Shown here: piece by piece, positions 1-10,765 of the stretch
Numbering within the stretch: the first letter of the stretch is position 1
Layout: every line of letters starts with the position of its first letter
Assembly: GCA_003290165.1 (NCBI GenBank)
Contig: QNQO01006979.1
Coordinates: 806,001 to 870,000, forward strand
DNA: 64,000 nt
DNA from: Berberis thunbergii
Taxonomy: Eukaryota > Streptophyta > Magnoliopsida > Ranunculales > Berberidaceae
Reading direction: 5' to 3'
The notes under the pieces: generated by a model
Databases searched by the model: none
Seen by the model: only the letters and a program-made list of their open reading frames with translations
Told to the model about the DNA's origin: nothing
Made by a program: the position numbers and the translations under genes

Positions 1-1379
1 AGAATTCCTAAAATGATTCCATAGTGCACAGGTCCTGAACAAGTAACCTATTTGACTTTGCCTGAACCATTGTCATTCTCCAAGGACATCCTAAATGGTG
101 CTTACTGGAGCTGGGATATCTAAATTGTTTTGAATAAATATTATCAATATGCCACATTAAACGCCATTCCAAGAGGTACACAGTACACTTCTGCCAGGTC
201 AAACAAAGTCTTGCTGCATTTTGTATGTTTACATGTAAAATAGCTGATTAAAAAAAATTATAAAAATTGTGAGGCTTAAAAGCCATTTGTTTGTAAGGTT
301 TAAGCAAAAAGGCATATTCCTAACCCATGTAGTAAATGCGGATAATGGACCCTTTGCAGTCCAGGATCGATTTAAGATTAAGCTGATTAACTGGGGATTA
401 ATCGGATTTGATCGGTCTACTTTTTCAAAATATACATTTTTATACCCTCACTAATGTAAATTATAATAAACAACATATCTCGACAATAAAGATTAATAAG
501 ACAAGTATTATAAAGCAACAAAAGGTATTTTACAGAGAAAAGTATGCAATCATGTTCAAAACATCACACATTATAAAACAACAACCACCACCACTCAACA
601 ACAGGACGACAACCATCACCCACCACCCACCAAAACAATTTCTCACTGATTTTTTGGTGACTCACCGATTCATTGGTGACCGCTAAACCCAACCACTAAA
701 TATCTAGTTTCGATCGGCCTACCCTGGATTTACACAATCGTTGCATAAATAACCTAGTTCCTAACAAATGCTAAGTATTAGACTATCCTAACTTGCACTT
801 ACCTAGGCATATGATATAAAAGGTCTACTATTTTTAGAACTTTCCTAAGCCTTACTCCTAGAAGTATGAACAATTTTCTTGATCAATTAGGACAAGGAAC
901 ATTCCTATAAATATAGCCATTATATTGTATTCTATATATTCTAATTGTCTTTTCTTTATTGTTCCTGCCTAATCTCTGAGTTGTGCTTATCTTCAACCGC
1001 AAAACAGATTCAGCCAAAAAAAGCCAACCAAGGCTGGAAGAGTAATGTCACAGAAATGGTCCATACATTCAATGGCTAAAGACACACGGACAACAACCGA
1101 TTAGATATCCACTCTCATCAAGGTTATCGATAATAAGAATAAGGACAAGTAAGCAATGCAAACAAAGATGAAAAAAATACCAGTCTTTTCCAGTTTTCGC
1201 TTCATGTCCGTCTAGAGCAGCATGCAACAACGCTTACCTTTCTCATCCAAGATTCCATTTAAACTAATTTACTAAATTTGATTACATATGCCAAAGAACA
1301 ATACATGTGAAAAGAAGTATATTGGCGGATGCTGATGAAAAATAATCCAACTACCTTTCAAAATTTATGATATTTCCAA
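1..1379. other. No gene recognised (left edge)
   Basis: AT-rich DNA with only short open frames on both strands and no recognisable protein domain. I looked here on the minus strand for the missing C-terminal exons of the prolyl 4-hydroxylase-like gene (metal-binding HxD region, double-stranded beta-helix) and found none. It may be a long intron of that gene, or unrelated sequence. Confidence 0.5.
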
Positions 1380-1930
1380 GGAGCATTGATTTTAAGTTTA
1401 CAAAATTGATTTTTAATTCGTTTGAGCTCCATTCGAGATTTTCAAAAAAATTACGAATTAATACTAGAAACAACGTGCCAAAGTTTTAGACCATTTCGAC
1501 ACAGTTCCTCGAGACACGTGTTTAGATTAGATCCCTACCAGAAAACATCTTGATAAACAGTCTTTGTGAGTGCTTAAGTACCACTCTTTTGGGTGGTCTT
1601 GGACAATGGACGCTAGCCGACCTACTTGTCGGCTTGTGTTGCTCCCAATGTAGGCTCTCACACACTTCGTGATATTAATAAAAAAATTCCATTTATCTCA
1701 CTTAGCGCAGATCTCAAAGCACGCATGTAAAACTAGCTAAAATTTTGACATATTGTGTTGGTCTTTAATTTAATCTCAAAATTTCAGCACAAATGGAGCT
1801 CCAATGATATGGCTTTCATTTAGTCATGTATATGTAAGGTCTTTAATTTAAACGAAAACTAAAGGAGGCCTCTTGAGTTAGTAAAAACCAGATTTTGCTC
1901 CTATTATGCCAATACCTGTAATTTCCAACC
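1380..1930. repeat. Dispersed repeat with partial inverted symmetry
   Basis: Read on the minus strand, about 1910 down to 1560 matches 56820-57170 on the plus strand. Shared landmarks include GTTTTTACTAACTCA and a core around GACAATGG/GCTAGCCGA. The left part (about 1430-1530, plus strand) also resembles 56930-57030 in the same orientation, so the unit carries inverted, related arms, as in a fold-back or long-TIR non-autonomous element. It has no coding capacity. Exact ends and target duplication were not found. Confidence 0.55.
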
Positions 1931-2259
1931 CCTAAATTCTTTACAAAAGATTGAATGACCCATTCTCAAACCTTTTTTTTTTCCTTAACAGCATACCATG
2001 ATGTGCAACCAAAAGAGCCAATCAAACCCTCAAGCCTCAAGTATAATAATGAATGCGTTATGTTTTTCTCATATTAATCTTAGGCCATCGATGCAACCTT
2101 AAATACTATTAGTAATTCAATTCCCAGACTGCCTCTGAAGTATGCTATTCTCTCCACATGCAATTAATCAACAAACACATTCTCAAAGAAAAAAAATCTC
2201 ATACAACTAAAGTTTCATATTATCTAAAAGCCATGAGCAACAATTGAAAGAAAACTGAC

Positions 2260-2932
2260 TTGTTGCTTTCCAAGAAACATGCCCGAACTCGTCCTAACTT
2301 CACTCTTTATGCTTTTGCCTGATTCATTATCCGCCACCATTGATATCTCCAGCTTATCCTTAGCCTAATACCATAAAATTACAAGCAAAAACAAAAATAA
2401 GAAAAGTTTCAAAATGGGTATTTGAAAAATAACACAAAAAAATTTTATCCCCAAATTCCAAAACAGATTAATCAAAGAACAGGACTTGAAAAACAGATAA
2501 TTGCTAAAACTTACGAGATCAATGAGGTGATCACATTCTTCATCTGTGAGAAACCCCTTATACAAGAAGGCCCTGAACAACAACAGTAAACAAAATCAGA
2601 AATACCCAATTAAACCCTAACGAAATGAAACAAAAGAGAGGGGAAAAAGAGGAACCAAACCTTGGTTGCCAGGAGAGCTGGGTGAGCCGAGTAGGATCGA
2701 AACCGTGATGAGAAGCAGAGCGCGTTTTGGTCAATCTGAGGTGCGACTCGTCCCTGAAATGAAATGAAGAAATGTGAGTCTAAAATGTTTGAAATGAAAA
2801 CAGTAGAAGAGGTAAAGATGTAACATTTATTTACATGATTGTTTGGCGGAGAAGCCATGGGAAGGAGGAGTGGACGAGGTTTGGGAAGGAGAGTAGGAAG
2901 ATGAAGAGCGAGAGGAAGACTCGAGATTCCAT
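2260..2932 (-). CDS. Prolyl 4-hydroxylase-like protein, N-terminal exons only
   Basis: A 2-oxoglutarate/Fe(II) prolyl 4-hydroxylase hydroxylates proline in cell-wall glycoproteins in the ER/Golgi. Four minus-strand exons join in phase: 2932-2835, 2753-2661, 2572-2515 and 2364-2260, each with GT donors and AG acceptors, giving 118 codons. The start ATG at 2932 opens a hydrophobic signal/anchor segment (about residues 4-22). The family block FDPTRLTQLSWQPR then runs across the second junction into AFLYKGFLTDEECDHLIDL. Exon 4 carries AKDKLEISMVADNESGKS and the VRTSSGMFL block. All catalytic residues (HxD, distal His, 2OG-binding Lys) would lie in later exons that I could not find down to position 1. 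The gene either has an intron longer than 2.2 kb or is truncated. Family assignment is firm; functionality is unknown. Confidence 0.85.
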
Positions 2933-3359
2933 TGAAGAAGACCAATTTTTTGTACAAATGCTTAAAGAGAAGACCAGGTAGAGCACAGTGAGGTTTTGGT
3001 TTAATGAGTTTTTTTTTTTTTGTAGAGGAGAGAAACGTAAAGAGAGAGTTGGAGTCCACGCGGCAGGTAAACGGGCGAGGGAGGTTCTATGTTGTCGGAC
3101 AACAGACAGGCTGCTTTCGAAAACCAACTTCTTTGTATTGAAGGTGGGCCCTTTTGATGTATAATTATAATTTTAGGGATTCTGGTTAGCTGCTTGGGTT
3201 TGCTGTTTGGTGGGTGAAATTATCTGTTTGCCCCTTCTTTGTTGTCATATTTAAAGATTGGTTAAAAAGGTAGGGGTAAAAGTGTAAAAATGCCAACTAG
3301 GCAGCAGACTCAGGCTCCCTAGAAACACTCACTTTTGATTGATTTGGCGATGGGACTAA
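2933..3359 (-). other. 5' flank of the prolyl 4-hydroxylase-like gene
   Basis: Presumed leader and promoter of the minus-strand hydroxylase-like gene. The part next to the ATG is pyrimidine-rich on the coding strand, with a poly-T run (plus strand) near 3008-3021, typical of a plant 5' leader. No clear TATA box was picked out. The upstream limit is set by the MITE at 3360. Confidence 0.35.
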
Positions 3360-3687
3360 GGGTGTGTTTGGTTTCATGGAATTCAATACCATGAAAATTC
3401 ACGAGGGATCCTTACATTTTAGGCTAAATTGATGTATCACTCCATATCCACCATTTGATTTTGTGATCAATGGTGAAAATAAATGTCCCATGAACATGAG
3501 AATCACATGCCTTCGAGGACCAAAGAGTGAGATTCCCATGTTCATGAAACTTACATCCCTACCATTGATCACAAAATCAAATGGTGGTAAAATAGTAGAT
3601 GTGGAGTGATATATCAATTTAGCCTAAAATGTAGGGGTCTCCTCATGGATTCTCATGACATAGGATTCCATGCAACCAAACACACCC
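3360..3687. mobile_element. Tourist-type MITE (PIF/Harbinger), fold-back
   Basis: A 328-bp element with terminal inverted repeats GGGTGTGTTTGGTT / AACCAAACACACCC, flanked by TAA at 3357-3359 and 3688-3690. A 3-bp TAA target duplication is diagnostic of PIF/Harbinger-type insertion. The inverted symmetry extends far inwards (the ACCATTTGATTTTGTGATCA block and its complement), so the transcript or single strand would fold into a long hairpin. No coding capacity. A shorter relative lies at 57420-57576. Confidence 0.9.
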
Positions 3688-3802
3688 TAAGAGGACCAGG
3701 TGATCGAAACTGGATAGAGGAATTGTTTTTCCTGCAAAACTAGAATTCTTAAACTTAGTCCCATATTAGTTAGATGTGTTGTAGCTAGCTAATAATTCGT
3801 AA

Positions 3803-4340
3803 GGGTTATTTAAATCTTTTTAAATGTCTGAAATACGTTATGTGAGTAGCATGTGAGTGTTATGTCCCAACACACCTTGCACATGCCAAAAATCAACCAT
3901 AGACAGTCAATGACTCCAATTGAAGCCTTATTTGGCCTAACCCTAAATACCACATTGATTGCTTCACTTAGATCGCAACTACAATCGATTGAGGAAGAAA
4001 GGGAGATCGCAGGAGGGAGAGAGGGAGATCAACCGAGGAAAAGAGGTTCTTTGTTGTCGAAGGGGGAGAGAGAGAGGGAGATCAACCGAGGTAGAAAGGT
4101 TTTTCGTCGACTGAGGAGAAAGGGAGAATTGAGCTTGGACTGAGCTCGGCTCGGCTCAACTCAAACCTAGTTCACCGTCGAGAGAGGGAGAAAACCTAGT
4201 TTATCGTCGAGAGAGGGAGAGTTGAGCTTGGACTGAGCTCAACTCAGCTTGAATATGGTTTGTCGTCCACTGTGACTGCGACTAACCTTGAACTCCCCTG
4301 AAGCCAACACACCTTGCGACTAAGCTTGAGCAAGTATGAA
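3803..4340 (+). repeat. Left terminal inverted repeat region of MULE 1
   Basis: Resembles the reverse complement of 21780-22006. The inner part is rich in GAGAGAGGGAGATC and TTGAGCTTGGACTGAGCTC units repeated a few times (4000-4260). MULEs often have TIRs of several hundred bases. A 96-codon frame here (3853-4143) is low-complexity and I do not regard it as a gene. Confidence 0.55.
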
Positions 4341-4848
4341 ATCTCTGAATTTTTGTCAATGTTTGTCATTTCCATTGTTTGCTTTTGGTATTCGTTTAAT
4401 AAAGGCATTCCAGGTGTCTAGGGTTTTGTAATTTGTTTATTTGTCTCACGTGAGTTGTTTAGTAAATATTTCCCACTATAAATTAGTACTTTAATATTTG
4501 TTTATGCGATATGTGTCATTTTCACAAAAAAAAACTAAGTTGGGGAATTTGTTGATTTAGTTATTTAGGGCATTTTAGATGTGGGGATTGTATTTTCAAT
4601 TATATAGTATGTTTCCATGTATTACACATGTATACAATATATTTTCATGTATATCAACCACTATTTCGACTATATTTAGTCTTATTTTATGTTTATCTTC
4701 CATGTATATTTGCATATTTTTCATGTATGTTAGTCTATACCAAGTTTGGTTATAAGCATATTAGTTGCTTATCTTGTAGTTTTCACATGTATTTTGATTA
4801 CATTTTTCATGTACATCTGATATATCTTGTTATATGCTTATAACAATG
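4341..4848. other. AT-rich subterminal region of MULE 1, no gene
   Basis: Very AT-rich, with repeated TTTTCATGTAT/ATGTATATTT words (4610-4830). No domain seen. It sits between the terminal repeat and the first transposase-like sequence. Confidence 0.4.
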
Positions 4849-5462
4849 ATGGCTCTACGTGACAAGATGACATGTCTAGTTCATCATGGTAGGCTACTGA
4901 ACCAATCATAGCCCTACTTATATGAATGAAAAAATTACAACTTTGAAATATATTGATGGCATGAGTGGTGTTTAAATGATTTAAAAGATGACACTGAGAA
5001 GCAATTTGGAATCAAGGATGTTATAGTGTCAAATTGGTGAAAGATAATGTTGACTTGTAGTATTTATGTGATAACATTAAAACAATAAGGTTCAATAACA
5101 AGACCTTCTTTCATGTTTATTTACAAAACCCAAATTCAGTAACCCCCAAGCTAAAGCCTACAAATGTTTTTAATCCAATCATCGAAACCATTGTCTGAAC
5201 CTTTATTAAAGACGTATGGTCTTAAATGAACTTCAGCCTGTTTTTAGAAGAATTTTCAACCAATTGTAGGGGAGGAACAAACATTGGTAACCCTCTCATT
5301 CTTTTTGATGATGATGAAGAACTTGATGAGAGGCATCATGAGCCAGATATTGAAGTTGCGGTTCATTGAAAAGATATTGAAGCTGACTTTAGTGATGCAG
5401 CTTGTGAAGTTGTTGAGCCTGACACAGAACTAGAGATTGGGATTCTTGAAGAACCAACAATG
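4849..5462 (+). pseudogene. MULE transposase, N-terminal part
   Basis: Broken plus-strand frames resemble the N-terminal region of plant MuDR-like transposases: a LVHHGRLLN-like segment near 4877-4905, then a YIDGMSGV-like segment, and finally an acidic tail with DDDEELDERHHEPDIE (around 5306-5350) ending in EEPTM at 5448-5462. Stops and frameshifts occur throughout. The reading frame continues exactly at 8169 when the insertion 5463-8163 and one CAATG copy are removed, so this is the upstream piece of the gene that resumes at 8164. Confidence 0.6.
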
Positions 5463-7515
5463 TGTAATACCCGCCAAATTCACTTACCAATATATTTGCA
5501 TTACTTTAGAAGTTAATAATATTTATTAGTAGTAATTATTAATTAATAATAATTACAAGTAATAATAGTTTATAATTTTTAATTTCAAATTAAGGTTTAG
5601 GCTAGTGGTGGGTAAGAGATAAAGGGTGGGTGTGTTTAGCCAAAGAAACCCTAAATTCTTCCTTTAAAGATACAACCCTAATTTTATTTTTCTTCTCTTT
5701 GCACACACACACAAAAGAAGAAGGAAAAAAAAAACTGCGTTGAAAAGTGGGAGAAGCTTGAAAAAAAAAAAGGAACCTTAAATTCTTGCCAAAAATCAGT
5801 GAGTACAACTCTATTCTTGTTTAGTTTTATTTTTATCATTGATTAGATATATTGCATATCCCTACGTATGGAAGAGAGAAAGGATGAAAGAGGGATTTTC
5901 TTTTAGGTTTTCTTTTGATTTCGTTTTGTGTGTATGGGTTTCCGTTTCTGTGATCTGACATGATTTTTTTTATTTTATTCTATTGACATCTGACGCCTGA
6001 CATATGAAAGATTGGATATTTTTTTGTTTTTCGCAAACTGATAAATTTTTTATTGCAAACTGATGTCTGACGCACATAAGAAAGGTTGAATCTTTTTTAT
6101 TGTTGCATATTGATGCATGTCTTTCCTTAATTGATCCCAAATACCAAAAAAAAAAAAAAAAAAAAATCGATTTGACATATGAAAGGTTTGATATTTAAAG
6201 TATGACTCTTTGAATTCCTGATTTGACAATTGGAAATTCTTGAAACTGATCTGACAATTAAAATTTTGCTTTAATTTTGCTTTAACTGATTTGACATGGT
6301 CAAAAGCACCTTAAAGCTATTATTAGTTGAATATGTTGCAAACTGTTGTTGTAGCTATTATTATTGTAGCTCCTTCAATATGTTGTTTTATAGCTTTTAT
6401 TAGTATACTTGGTTGATATCGTGATGTCATGTGGGTTATTAATTGTCAAGTGTGATGTCATGTGGGTTATTAATTGTCAAGTGGAGGTAACAAGTGATGT
6501 CATGTTGAAACAGTGGACATGATTAAAATGTTGTGAATAATATTGGCTCAAATAAAATACTTGGTAAATGTTCTTTCTCCACAACTCCGAAAAAAAAAAA
6601 AAAGTGAAAGAAAAGAAATTTTTGTATACAGACTTGCTTGTATACGTGTGATGGAATTATGGGTATGCAGACTTGCTTGCATATCGGTGCACCGTTCCAT
6701 GTGAGTTCGGTTGTACGTGTAAAATGCTTGTCAGTGATCGAACTTCGGGTGAGATGACATGACACTCGAGGTGGCACCCCACTTGGGTCATGTACGCTCC
6801 GAGTGGCTTCGATGGCAAGGGAGGCACACTTGGGTGAGGTGTGTTCGGCACAGGAGGAGAGTGCGATTGTGGAAAAAGGAGCCAAGGATTAAAAAAAAAA
6901 ACAAATAATTAAATAAAACCATTTAATTGAGCATGTCATTAAATTGTGTAGAGATTATTTTAGCTCGTACTAGGTTAGCCTTGAGGGAAGAAACTAACCG
7001 CTCATTCAAATCTTGAATGAGAACTACCTGTCTTCCTCAAGGTGAAATTTGCATTTTTGTACTTTTATATTTAATTGTTTGAATTGTAAGTTTGCTCACA
7101 CCAGTATGATTATACTGACCCAGATTTTGTATTGTTTTACAAATTTGGGTACGTTCTTAATGAGCGTAGTCCCAGAGAACTATCAGGGTTAATTGGTGCG
7201 TAAGGAAGGATAATAGCTGCGTGGCGATAACTGAGGAGTCAACGTGTTTATTTTATTTTTAGTTCTTTATTATTATTTCCTAGGTAATCAGATGTAGGAT
7301 TTGGAAATAAATGCTAAGTTCTGTCAGATACTTATTTGGGGAATGGATTATTGTAATTTTCATTTATTCGTTGTGGACCTCATTTTTGAGGAAGAATATT
7401 GAGAGAGTTTATTAGTTGTTTTCACCTTATGACTGTATTATTTTATGTGTTCCTGTCGTGCCTTGGTTTTTGGACAATCTATTTATTTATGTTGTTCGAA
7501 AATCGGGGCGTGACA
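5463..7515. mobile_element. LTR-like unit, possible solo LTR (gypsy-like)
   Basis: A 2053-bp non-coding unit starting TGTAATACCCGCC and ending GGGGCGTGACA, i.e. TG...CA with inverted-like ends as in many plant LTRs. It contains A-runs (about 6146-6166 and 6588-6603), a GA/CT-rich stretch and no protein domain. The left flank is CAATG (5458-5462). The matching CAATG is not at its own right end but after the adjacent TRIM (8164-8168). The relation between the two units is therefore unresolved. Confidence 0.55.
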
Positions 7516-7522
7516 TTTTAAC

Positions 7523-8163
7523 TGTGAGACCCTTGTGTGGGCGGACCTGAGGGGGAGGGTGAGGGTGAGGGTTGGAGCCCAATAGGCCCAACAGGCCCGT
7601 GGATCCCAAGAGGGATTGGGCTAGCTACCAAGGGGGATCATAGTCCCACATCGCCTGGGTGCGGGATGGTTATGTGCTTTAAGTGTGCGAGGCCGCTCTA
7701 CATGACAACACGCGTTTTAAAGCCGTGCGGCCGGTTGGTAGCCCAAAGCGGACAATATGGTGTCATGTGGACCGGGTCGTTACAGTTGGTATCAGAGCCT
7801 GACCCAGCCGGAAGTGTGCCACGTGGAGGTGGGCCCTCGGGCAACGTGGACGTTGTGCCTGTGTGGCCAACGAGGACGTTGGGCCTTAAGGGGGGTGGAC
7901 TGTGAGACCCTTGTGTGGGCGGACCTGAGGGGGAGGGTGAGGGTGAGGGTTGGAGCCCAATAGGCCCAACAGGCCCGTGGATCCCAAGAGGGGTTGGGCT
8001 AGCTACCAAGGGGGATCATAGTCCCACATCGCCTGGGTGCGGGATGGTTATGTGCTTTAAGTGTGCGAGGTCGCTCTACATGACAACACGCGTTTTAAAG
8101 CAGTGCGGGCCGGTTGGTAGCCCAAAGCGGACAATATGGTGTCATGTGGACCGGGTCGTTACA
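7523..8163 (+). mobile_element. TRIM retrotransposon, copy a
   Basis: A terminal-repeat retrotransposon in miniature. The 5' LTR (7523-7784) and 3' LTR (7901-8163) are about 262 bp each and differ at only a few positions, implying recent insertion. Each starts TGTGAGACCC and ends GTCGTTACA. The 116-bp internal part begins with a primer binding site TGGTATCAGAGC (7787-7798) complementary to the 3' end of initiator methionine tRNA. It ends in a purine tract AAGGGGGGTGG before the 3' LTR. There are no coding domains, so mobility would need proteins from another element. The left flank is TTAAC and the right flank CAATG. Confidence 0.85.
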
Positions 8164-9616
8164 CAATGTCTGAACGATCAGCGAGTGGGCCAAGACCTAT
8201 TCTACCAAGGAACTTTGCTCCATTCATTGGTGGGGATGATGAAAATGAAAAGTACCACCACCATTTCCATTCATTGAGTTTGAAAGGTATATATAATTGT
8301 GTTTATTGACCAAGTAGATGTTGAGAATCACTATGACAGTGATCATGTTGATGGGAGGAAAATAATGAAGAGATCGCATGACAAGGATGTTGGGGAGAAT
8401 GCTAGAGGAGAAGTTCAAATAGATGAAGATGATGAGAATTATGAGTTGAGGGATGAAAGTAAAAAAAGTTTTGAAGATTGATTTGAGGTGCAAAGACCCT
8501 AACTGCATTTGGAGTGGTTATGTGAAAAGAATGCCAAGGGAAGACACAACTATGGTGAGGTCATTTCAGACCACATACATGCAAGGGTGATGAAAGGAGA
8601 AGGAATTCAATGGTTAGAGCTATTTGGTGCTGATGTGGTGGAACCCTTTGTTAGAGCTAACAAAAACTCCAGGCCTAATAACATCAAGCACTACCTTTGG
8701 GATGAGCATGGGGTACATATTAGTTACAAGTCTGCTTACAATGCCAAAAAAATATGTAATGAGATAATCTATGGAGTTTATTTTTATAGTTTTACCAAGG
8801 TCCTTGAAATTTGTAGACAAATATTGAAGGACAACCTAGGGAGTATAGTTGAATGATTGAAGAATCCTATTGATGACAACTTTGAGGGATTGTGTGTAGC
8901 TATTACAACAAGCTTGGAAGGTTTTGTGAAGGGATTTAGACTTATAATAGGTCTAGATGGTTGTTTTCTGAAAAGACAATATGATGGAGTGATGTTGTCT
9001 GCCATTTCATTGGATGCAAGTAATGGTTTGTTTCCTATTGCCATCTACATTTGCAAGGGTGAAAACTATGATACTTGGAACACATTCCTAATCATTATAG
9101 ACCCATATCTTAGAAAACACCCAAGCAACGTTACATTCACTTAAGACACGCAAAAGCGTCTGATTAAGGTTGCGTATAGAGTCTTCCGAGGTAGTCATCA
9201 CATGTACTTTTTCAGAATATTTACTAAAATTTCAAAAAGTTGCATAAAGTTCCTCACATAGAAAGTCTAAGTTGGCTGCTGCAAATGCTTACAGGGTAGA
9301 GAGGTTTGAATTGGAAATGAAACAAATTGAGGCTGATAATCCTAACGCAAAAGAATGGTTGGAAAAGAACCTTTTTCTCATTGGGCAATTTCATACTTTG
9401 ATGCTACATCAAAGTGTGAACACATTATAACAACTTATCTGAGTCATTTAACAAGATGATGCTTGAGTTGAGGAGATGCCAATGGTTGAGAGGCTTCAAA
9501 GAATGGTGATAAGTACACCTTATACAAGGAAAATTGATACAAAATATATGGACAAAATGGGGTTGTGCCTAGGGTTGAAATAACTTTGCAGAGGCTGAAA
9601 AAAATATCATAGGTAT
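8164..9616 (+). pseudogene. MULE transposase, DDE core region
   Basis: Mutator-type transposases cut and paste DNA with a DDE catalytic core. Downstream of the TRIM the frame resumes at 8169 (SERSASGPRPILPRNFAPF). A long acidic region follows (8299-8481), then a MuDR DNA-binding-like segment (RCKDPNCIWSGYVKRM, near 8490-8535), LWDEHGVHISYKSAYNAKK (about 8695-8750), and the catalytic block with GLDGCFLKRQYDG (about 8950-8990), which contains the first catalytic Asp. Further on are ELEMKQIEADNPNAKEWLEK (about 9307-9366) and a CEHI segment (about 9415-9430). Stops at 8854-8856 and 9142-9144 and several frameshifts disable it. A gypsy element interrupts it at 9617; the gene resumes at 18911. Confidence 0.85.
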
Positions 9617-10283
9617 TGATGATACATAAAAATGGTCACACTCCTGAGCCGAACATGTGTCAGGATGATCTCGAGGAACTAAGGGCTCAAGCATCGACCC
9701 AACACAGATCTCTAAGCCCGCTCAACTTCAGTCCGCCAAGCGAGCCCAGACTCTCACAACATTCTAGACACACACGTCTCACAGCTATCCACGATACCCA
9801 TAAGTCATCTTCTAGCAAGTATCTTGAGGATCATCTTTGGATGGGCAACTACAACTGTTCTTTGCTTCCAACTAGGAAGCAAACACCAGAGTATCTTCAA
9901 CATAGGGAAACTCCCTTCTACGAATTGTTCTTCGATTGTGAACTATCTCCTGCGTATCTAGGACTGCAGAGCTAACATGGAACTTCCCTTCTATAGCACG
10001 ACTCTTAATTAGAGAGGGATCTCCATGAAAATTTCCTCCCTAAACTACGCTTATGATGGCTTGGTTAAACTAGAGCTCCTTGCAGTATAAATAAGACATG
10101 AGGTTGGTAAGCTAAGGTACGCTACAAAATCCATGTTACAACATTACACCTTCCTCATAACCCTGTCTAACTTTAGCATCAGAGTGTCATCGGTCACCCC
10201 ACAGTGGTCTGTGGCTCACGTGTGTTACTTGTGCAGGTCAGCAAAAATAGGGTCAAAGTAGGGAGTGAAAACCAACTGCATCA
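9617..10283 (+). repeat. 5' LTR of gypsy element
   Basis: 667 bp, clearly homologous to 18238-18910. It contains a TATA box (TATAAATA, 10086-10093), followed by the presumed transcription start and the R/U5 region. Ends TGAT...ATCA. Confidence 0.85.
10086..10093 (+). promoter_or_regulatory. TATA box in gypsy 5' LTR
   Basis: TATAAATA, followed by AGACATGAGGTTGGTAAGC. The same box is conserved at 18720-18727 in the 3' LTR, which supports a real LTR promoter. Confidence 0.6.
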
Positions 10284-10357
10284 GTTTGGCGTCGTCCGTG
10301 GGGATGACATAGTTCTTAACTTTACACTAAGTATCGTCTCCTACCAATCCCATAGAG

Positions 10358-10620
10358 ATGGTGACTACCAGGTCACACAACAATGAACCAGGAGACACGT
10401 CCCAGGCTCCGGCTGTCCCTATACCAATTCCTGCCATGCACGGGCAGCCTACTCATGCCCCTGCACCAACGATAGTAACAACGGACCCCAAAATCGAGGT
10501 GCTGACGTCTCAAATACAACAGGTCATCAAGGCGGTGGAGACTCTCATACTACAGAATCCACCCGTTGCTAATGGAGACCAGGAACAACATGGAAAACCC
10601 AACCAAACACCAAAAAGCTA
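10358..10620 (+). pseudogene. gag N-terminal remnant of gypsy element
   Basis: The 87-codon frame starts MVTTRSHNNEPGD, a start typical of plant gypsy Gag. A Pro/Ala-rich segment (about residues 17-40) and a short helical stretch (TSQIQQVIKAVETLILQN) follow. It stops at 10618-10620, far shorter than a normal Gag of several hundred residues. The sequence right after the stop belongs to the other end of pol, so a deletion has removed almost all of gag-pol. The stub cannot make capsid, which would have to come from another element. Confidence 0.65.
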
Positions 10621-10765
10621 GGGCAAGAAAGCTAAATCCGAATTGGAAAGGACCTTACAGAGTTGCTAAGGTTAACAAATCGGGAACATACTAGTTGGAA
10701 GACACCAACGACGACGGGTTAAAACGACCATGAAATGTAGAAAATCTTAAAAAGTATTATCAATA
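10621..10765 (+). pseudogene. Integrase C-terminal remnant
   Basis: Translated, this stretch gives KLNPNWKGPYRVAKVNKSGT, then a stop, then LEDTNDDG and NVENLKKYY. This matches the conserved C-terminal tail of plant gypsy integrases (consensus form: PNWEGPY-V, YRLED, RPWN-EHLKKYY). It lies directly downstream of the gag stub, showing an internal deletion of gag-pol. Carries one in-frame TAG and other changes. Confidence 0.7.

Noticed and set aside
1..202. 64-codon minus-strand frame as a missing hydroxylase exon
   Set aside because: Its sequence shows none of the conserved hydroxylase blocks and no convincing splice sites.
5463..8163. Cassandra-type TRIM carrying 5S rRNA
   Set aside because: No 5S rRNA box A/C-like sequence in the LTRs; the ends and the CCCACATCGCC block are different.
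7537..8277. Frames of 100-122 codons in both directions
   Set aside because: They fall in the GC-rich TRIM LTRs and repeat between the two LTRs; no protein domain. TRIMs are non-coding.
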